Below, piece by piece: positions 57,913 to 64,000 of a stretch of DNA of 64,000 bases. The number at the start of each line of letters is the position of its first letter. Position 1 is the first letter of the stretch. The position numbers and the translations under genes were made by a program. The notes beneath the pieces were generated by a model. That model saw only the letters and a list, made by a program, of their open reading frames with translations, was not told the DNA's origin and searched no databases. Source of the DNA: Cysteiniphilum sp. JM-1 (lineage in GTDB: Bacteria > Pseudomonadota > Gammaproteobacteria > Francisellales > Francisellaceae); contig NZ_VXKS01000001.1 in the NCBI RefSeq assembly GCF_008711525.1, positions 101,523 through 165,522 of the forward strand, given 5' to 3'.

Positions 57913-58759
57913 AGAAACAACTTTTGTTAGCACAGAGTGGCTCCATAACAACTTAAATCTACCACAACTCGTCATACTCGATGCGACACTCACCGATAAA
58001 AAGTGTAGTGCCTCATTTATTCCACAAAGTCGCTATTTTGATTTGAAGCAACACTTTAGTGACTTAACTAATTCTTTGCCACACACATTGCCTCAAGCTC
58101 AAGACTTTGCCCTTGCTGCAGCAAAACTTGGCATCCATAATGATAGTATAATCGTGGTCTATGATCAAAATGACATTTACTCGAGTGCGCGCTGTTGGTG
58201 GATGTTCAAAGCGATGGGACATCATAATATTTATATCCTAGATGGCGGTTTGCCACAGTGGCTTAATGATAACCTACCAACGACAACTTGCTATATCACA
58301 TCCACTACAGAATATTTTACAGCCACGCTAACAAATGGGTATTTTTGTGACAAAGAGCACATATTAAATAATTTAGATAGTAAGTCCGCCATTGTCTTTG
58401 ATGCAAGATCACCCGCACGCTTTAGCGCACGAGAACTCGAGACACGTGACAACCTGAACTCAGGTCATATCCCACAATCTATTAATATGCACTACGCCAG
58501 TGTCCTTGATCAAGGTTGCTTTAAATCTAAAGAAACCCTAGCAGCAATGTTTGCCACTTACGCACCTAGTCTACAACAACCACTTATTTTTACATGTGGT
58601 TTAGGTGTCACTGCTTGCATATTGGCAGCAGCTGCAAAGATTGTTGGGTATCGCAATACCAGCGTTTATGATGGATCGTGGAGTGAATGGGGTAATAAAA
58701 AACTGCAATTACCTTTTTGCCAACAAAATCACATACTCTGCGATGCGTCGCCCAAATAA
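57899..58759 (+). CDS. Thiosulfate/3-mercaptopyruvate sulfurtransferase (two rhodanese domains)
   Basis: 286 residues with tandem rhodanese domains (about 1-130 inactive, 150-280 catalytic). The active Cys233 lies in FTCGLGVTAC; the family usually has CGSGVTA, so a Ser-to-Leu change is present in the loop that sets preference between thiosulfate and 3-mercaptopyruvate. The DARSPARFSARE segment is the conserved domain-2 motif. It transfers sulfane sulfur in the cytoplasm. The gene overlaps the hydrolase gene upstream and the convergent flavodoxin-like gene downstream (51 bases). Confidence 0.87.
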   Translation: MLHLKETTFVSTEWLHNNLNLPQLVILDATLTDKKCSASFIPQSRYFDLKQHFSDLTNSLPHTLPQAQDFALAAAKLGIHNDSIIVVYDQNDIYSSARCWWMFKAMGHHNIYILDGGLPQWLNDNLPTTTCYITSTTEYFTATLTNGYFCDKEHILNNLDSKSAIVFDARSPARFSARELETRDNLNSGHIPQSINMHYASVLDQGCFKSKETLAAMFATYAPSLQQPLIFTCGLGVTACILAAAAKIVGYRNTSVYDGSWSEWGNKKLQLPFCQQNHILCDASPK

Positions 58760-59281
58760 TTCAGCCGTTCTTTTGTCACCAATTGGTGGTGTCACTTCTG
58801 GTGAGTCATTTTCTGATTGTGTCATAAGCCCCAAAGATCCGCCCATCCGATTAAGTGCTTCCAAATGCCCACTATGATGCTCATTTTGCCCAGAAGTATT
58901 ATCAATACCCAATGACAACCACAACATACCATGCTGACAAGCAAAAGTGCATAACTGCATTAACACGTTAAACTTGTCGCCACTTAGAGAGCCTGAGTTG
59001 GTAAACCCCGCGGCAAGCTTATCTTTCCAACCTTTTTTTAGCCAAACTTTTGATGCATCATCCATAAACTTTTTGAACTGGTATGGCACCGAGCCCATAT
59101 ACGTTGGCGCACCAAAAACAATCGCTTCATAATCATTAAGCGCATCGACATCTTGCAACTCATCAACACTAATAAGCACCGCATGCACTTCTTTTGATGC
59201 ATTGACACCCATTCTAATATGCTCTGCTACTTTCTTAGTATGACCATAACCACTGTAATAAACGATTGCTACATTTTTCAT
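58709..59281 (-). CDS. WrbA-like flavodoxin-family NAD(P)H oxidoreductase
   Basis: 190 residues with a flavodoxin-like fold. IVYYSGYGHTKKVAEHI is the FMN phosphate-binding loop; AIVFGAPTYMGSVPYQFKKF and LAAGFTNSGSLSGDK bind the isoalloxazine ring. Probably a quinone reductase that protects from redox stress. I start at ATG 59281, where the first strand begins; upstream in-frame ATGs (59299, 59320, 59359) lack better ribosome sites. Its 3' end overlaps the convergent sulfurtransferase by 51 bases. Confidence 0.85.
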   Translation of the reverse strand: MKNVAIVYYSGYGHTKKVAEHIRMGVNASKEVHAVLISVDELQDVDALNDYEAIVFGAPTYMGSVPYQFKKFMDDASKVWLKKGWKDKLAAGFTNSGSLSGDKFNVLMQLCTFACQHGMLWLSLGIDNTSGQNEHHSGHLEALNRMGGSLGLMTQSENDSPEVTPPIGDKRTAELFGRRIAEYVILLAKR

Positions 59282-59462
59282 GTTAAAAATGATATTCATT
59301 CTTAAATAAAGTATTGGCATTGTAGCACGCCTAAGATGAGATTCAATAAAGCCTCTCAAACAAAAACATGATCAGTTTGGCGCCACCAGTTTAGGGTGCA
59401 TTTCAGAATCAATATCTGCTAGACTTACGCACACTAAAAATTCATATAACAAGTATTTTCTT

Positions 59463-62005
<2,543 letters not shown>

Positions 62006-62026
62006 TTACTCTTTACTCACATTTTT

Positions 62027-63565
62027 TTAATCAAACTTTAAAATAGACTCACCAGTCATCTCTTTAGGTTGCTTCACTCCAATCACTGCCAGTATCGTTG
62101 GGGCAATATCCGATAATTTGCCATCGCTTAATGCAACTGAAGCTTTCTTATTCCCTTGATAAATAAAAGGCACCGGATTGGTGGTATGTGCCGTATGCAT
62201 CTTACCTGTTTCAGGATCAACCATCTGATCCGCATTACCGTGATCTGCGGTAATAAATAAATTACCATTGATCGTATGAACAGCATCAGCAACACGTCCA
62301 ATACATTTATCTAAAGCTTCAATTGCTTTAACTGCTGCGTCATAATTGCCCGTATGCCCAACCATATCAGAGTTAGCATAATTACAAATAATCACATCAT
62401 ATTTTTGTGCAGTAATCGCATCAACGAGTTTATCAGTCACCTCATAAGCGCTCATCTCAGGCTGTAAATCATAGGTAGCCACTTTAGGCGAGGGTACCAA
62501 GATACGATCTTCACCGCCAAATGGCGCTTCCTGACCACCATTAAAGAAAAAGGTCACATGTGCATATTTCTCAGTTTCGGCAATTCTCAGCTGCGTCATA
62601 TGCTGATCTGCCAATACTTGACCTAATATATTGGTTAGCTTCTCAGGTGCGTAAGCAACGTTTGCTTTAATATCATCAGCATATTTTGTTAAGGTCACAA
62701 AATGCACTTTAGGAAAAACTTGGCGCTTAAAGCCAGAAAACTCACTATCAGTAAACACATGTGATAATTGGCGCGCACGATCAGAGCGGAAATTCATAAA
62801 TATAACACTATCACCATCAGCAATTGTCACTGTCTGATTGTGCTTTTTGATGATTGTCGGCTTAACAAACTCATCATTTTCATTGCGCGCATATGCCATA
62901 TTTAATGCTTCTTCAGCACTATCTGCTGTGTATTCTGCTTTGGCTATTGTCATCGCATCATAGGCTTTCTCAACACGATCCCAACGATTATCACGATCCA
63001 TTGCATAATAGCGCCCGCTAACACTTGCAATATAGCCAACACCAAGTTTTGACAATAACGCATCAATTTTTTGCAATGAGCTTTCCGCTGAGCGTGGTGG
63101 CATATCGCGCCCATCTAAAAAAGCATGAACAAATACTTTTTTTGCACCTCGTTCAGCAGCGAGCTTAATCATTGCAATAATATGGTCTTCATGCGAATGC
63201 ACGCCACCTGGCGATAAGAGTCCCAAAATATGTACGGCTTTGTCACCTTTCACGGCTTGATCAACAGCGTTGGTTAGCACTTTATTATCAAAGAAACTTT
63301 TATCTTTGATTGCTTCATCAATCCGTGTTAGCTCTTGGTATACAATACGACCTGAGCCAATATTAATATGCCCAACTTCCGAATTACCCATCTGTCCTTG
63401 TGGTAAACCCACCATCAACCCTGAGGCGTTAATTAAGGTATGCGTGGAATGTTGCCAAATACTATCCCAATTGGGTTTATTGGCATTATTAATGGCATTA
63501 TCTTTATTTTCTTCGCGATAACCCCAACCATCGAGTATCAATAAAACAGTCGTTTGCTTTTTCAT
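62027..63565 (-). CDS. gpmI: Phosphoglycerate mutase, 2,3-bisphosphoglycerate-independent
   Basis: 512 residues, standard length. Asp12 in [13 protein letters not shown] and the nucleophile Ser62 in [17 protein letters not shown] mark the manganese site; the phosphatase-domain HSHEDHI and [12 protein letters not shown] motifs and the metal-binding [11 protein letters not shown] and [12 protein letters not shown] motifs are present. Glycolytic interconversion of 3- and 2-phosphoglycerate. It follows the rrn terminator and is transcribed in the same direction. Confidence 0.97.
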   Translation of the reverse strand: MKKQTTVLLILDGWGYREENKDNAINNANKPNWDSIWQHSTHTLINASGLMVGLPQGQMGNSEVGHINIGSGRIVYQELTRIDEAIKDKSFFDNKVLTNAVDQAVKGDKAVHILGLLSPGGVHSHEDHIIAMIKLAAERGAKKVFVHAFLDGRDMPPRSAESSLQKIDALLSKLGVGYIASVSGRYYAMDRDNRWDRVEKAYDAMTIAKAEYTADSAEEALNMAYARNENDEFVKPTIIKKHNQTVTIADGDSVIFMNFRSDRARQLSHVFTDSEFSGFKRQVFPKVHFVTLTKYADDIKANVAYAPEKLTNILGQVLADQHMTQLRIAETEKYAHVTFFFNGGQEAPFGGEDRILVPSPKVATYDLQPEMSAYEVTDKLVDAITAQKYDVIICNYANSDMVGHTGNYDAAVKAIEALDKCIGRVADAVHTINGNLFITADHGNADQMVDPETGKMHTAHTTNPVPFIYQGNKKASVALSDGKLSDIAPTILAVIGVKQPKEMTGESILKFD

Positions 63566-63648
63566 AAAATCTCCAGAAAAACAGATTGATCTATTGTATG
63601 CGCTCGATAGCCAAAAGGCTAGATAGTTGTAGTTAAAGTGATAGAAAC

Positions 63649-63673
63649 AAAAAAGGCACCGATAGGTGCCTTT
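63649..63673 (-). terminator. Terminator of the rRNA operon
   Basis: Minus-strand AAAGGCACC-TATC-GGTGCCTTT followed by six T lies 12 bases past the 5S end. Confidence 0.9.
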
Positions 63674-63684
63674 CTAAATAAAAA

Positions 63685-63798
63685 CCTGATGATGTTCTAC
63701 TTTCACATGGCGAATGCCACACTATCATCGACGCTAACTGTTTTCACTTCTGAGTTCGGAATGGAATCAGGTGGTTCACAGTCGCTATCTTCATCAGG
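63685..63798 (-). rRNA. 5S ribosomal RNA
   Basis: 114 bases. Terminal stem CCTGATGA...TCATCAGG, then ACCACCTGATTCCATTCCGAACTCAGAAG (split by the length rule: CCATTCCGAACTCAG), the 5S loop-B/C signature. It follows 23S after about 40 bases. Confidence 0.93.
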
Positions 63799-63839
63799 TA
63801 ACTGTCAAGCTGAAAGCTCTAACAATCTATCATAGAGTA

Positions 63840-64000
63840 ATAACCAAGTCTCTCGGGCAATTAGTACTGGTTAGCTTCATACATTACTGCACTTCTACAG
63901 CCAGCCTATCAACGTCGTAGTCTTCAACAACCCTTCTAGGGGATTTAATCCCGGGAGATCTCATCTTGAGGCTGGCTTCCCGCTTAGATGCTTTCAGCGG
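63840..64000 (-). rRNA. 23S ribosomal RNA, 3' end (partial)
   Basis: Minus-strand CGCTGAAAGCATCTAAGCGG opens the visible part and matches the conserved 23S 3' domain; CGACGTTGATAGGCTGG and TAACCAGTACTAATTG follow, and the RNA ends near GAGACTTGGTTAT. The exact end is accurate to a few bases. The gene continues past position 64000. Confidence 0.93.

Overview
The window is AT-rich bacterial chromosome with gammaproteobacterial gene content. Features pointing that way are the tRNA-Tyr/Gly/Thr-tuf-tRNA-Trp-secE-nusG-rplKAJL-rpoBC order, a monomeric NADP isocitrate dehydrogenase, an HTB-type LpxL acyltransferase, an LbtU-like porin, and several MFS carriers of the kind seen in Legionella (Pht) and Francisella. 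My inference, from protein character only, is a Francisella/Fangia/Cysteiniphilum-like organism (Thiotrichales side of the Gammaproteobacteria). No database search was possible.

Layout: 1-7230 holds the start of purA, a catalase, a desuccinylase/aspartoacylase-MFS-membrane protein operon, a LysM-glucosaminidase lipoprotein and another MFS carrier. 7231-8220 is a tRNA island: two tandem ~158-bp units that each begin with the 5' end of tRNA-Ser precede the intact tRNA-Ser(GGA), followed by a REPIN-like palindrome and tRNA-Val(GAC). 8221-21150 holds idh, a KfrA-like DNA-binding protein, a SulP transporter, a two-component system, a nhaD-lpxL-DUF3261 operon, a porin, a peroxiredoxin and a HAD phosphatase. 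21158-29698 is accessory: an MHS-type carrier, a GH16 glucanase, a LysP-like permease, a permuted papain-like hydrolase, a HAD lipoprotein-like phosphatase and a flavin monooxygenase.

29706-36334 is a lysine/diaminopimelate operon (lysC-dapB-dapA-dapD-lysA-M14 desuccinylase homologue) preceded by a lysine riboswitch and a sigma-70-like promoter. The last gene is a candidate for the missing succinyl-DAP desuccinylase step. 36345-39339 holds a glycosyltransferase, a solitary trpC and a secreted GH17 beta-1,3-glucanase that pairs functionally with the GH16 enzyme.

39379-53330 is the large minus-strand transcription/translation block from the Tyr/Gly/Thr tRNAs and tuf down to rpoC, with an L10-binding leader before rplJ, an attenuator before rpoB and a terminator after rpoC. 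53401-59281 has a DUF4124 protein, a frameshifted IS1595-family element with recognisable inverted repeats, a small membrane protein, gltA, a hydrolase-sulfurtransferase pair and a flavodoxin-like protein. 59463-64000 has an MFS carrier, gpmI-serS and the 3' end of an rRNA operon (23S end, 5S, terminator) on the minus strand.

Most of the window is ordinary core genome. The items most worth a second look are the tRNA-Ser fragment array, the REPIN-like repeats, the lysine operon with its possible non-orthologous DapE, and the GH16/GH17 pair.
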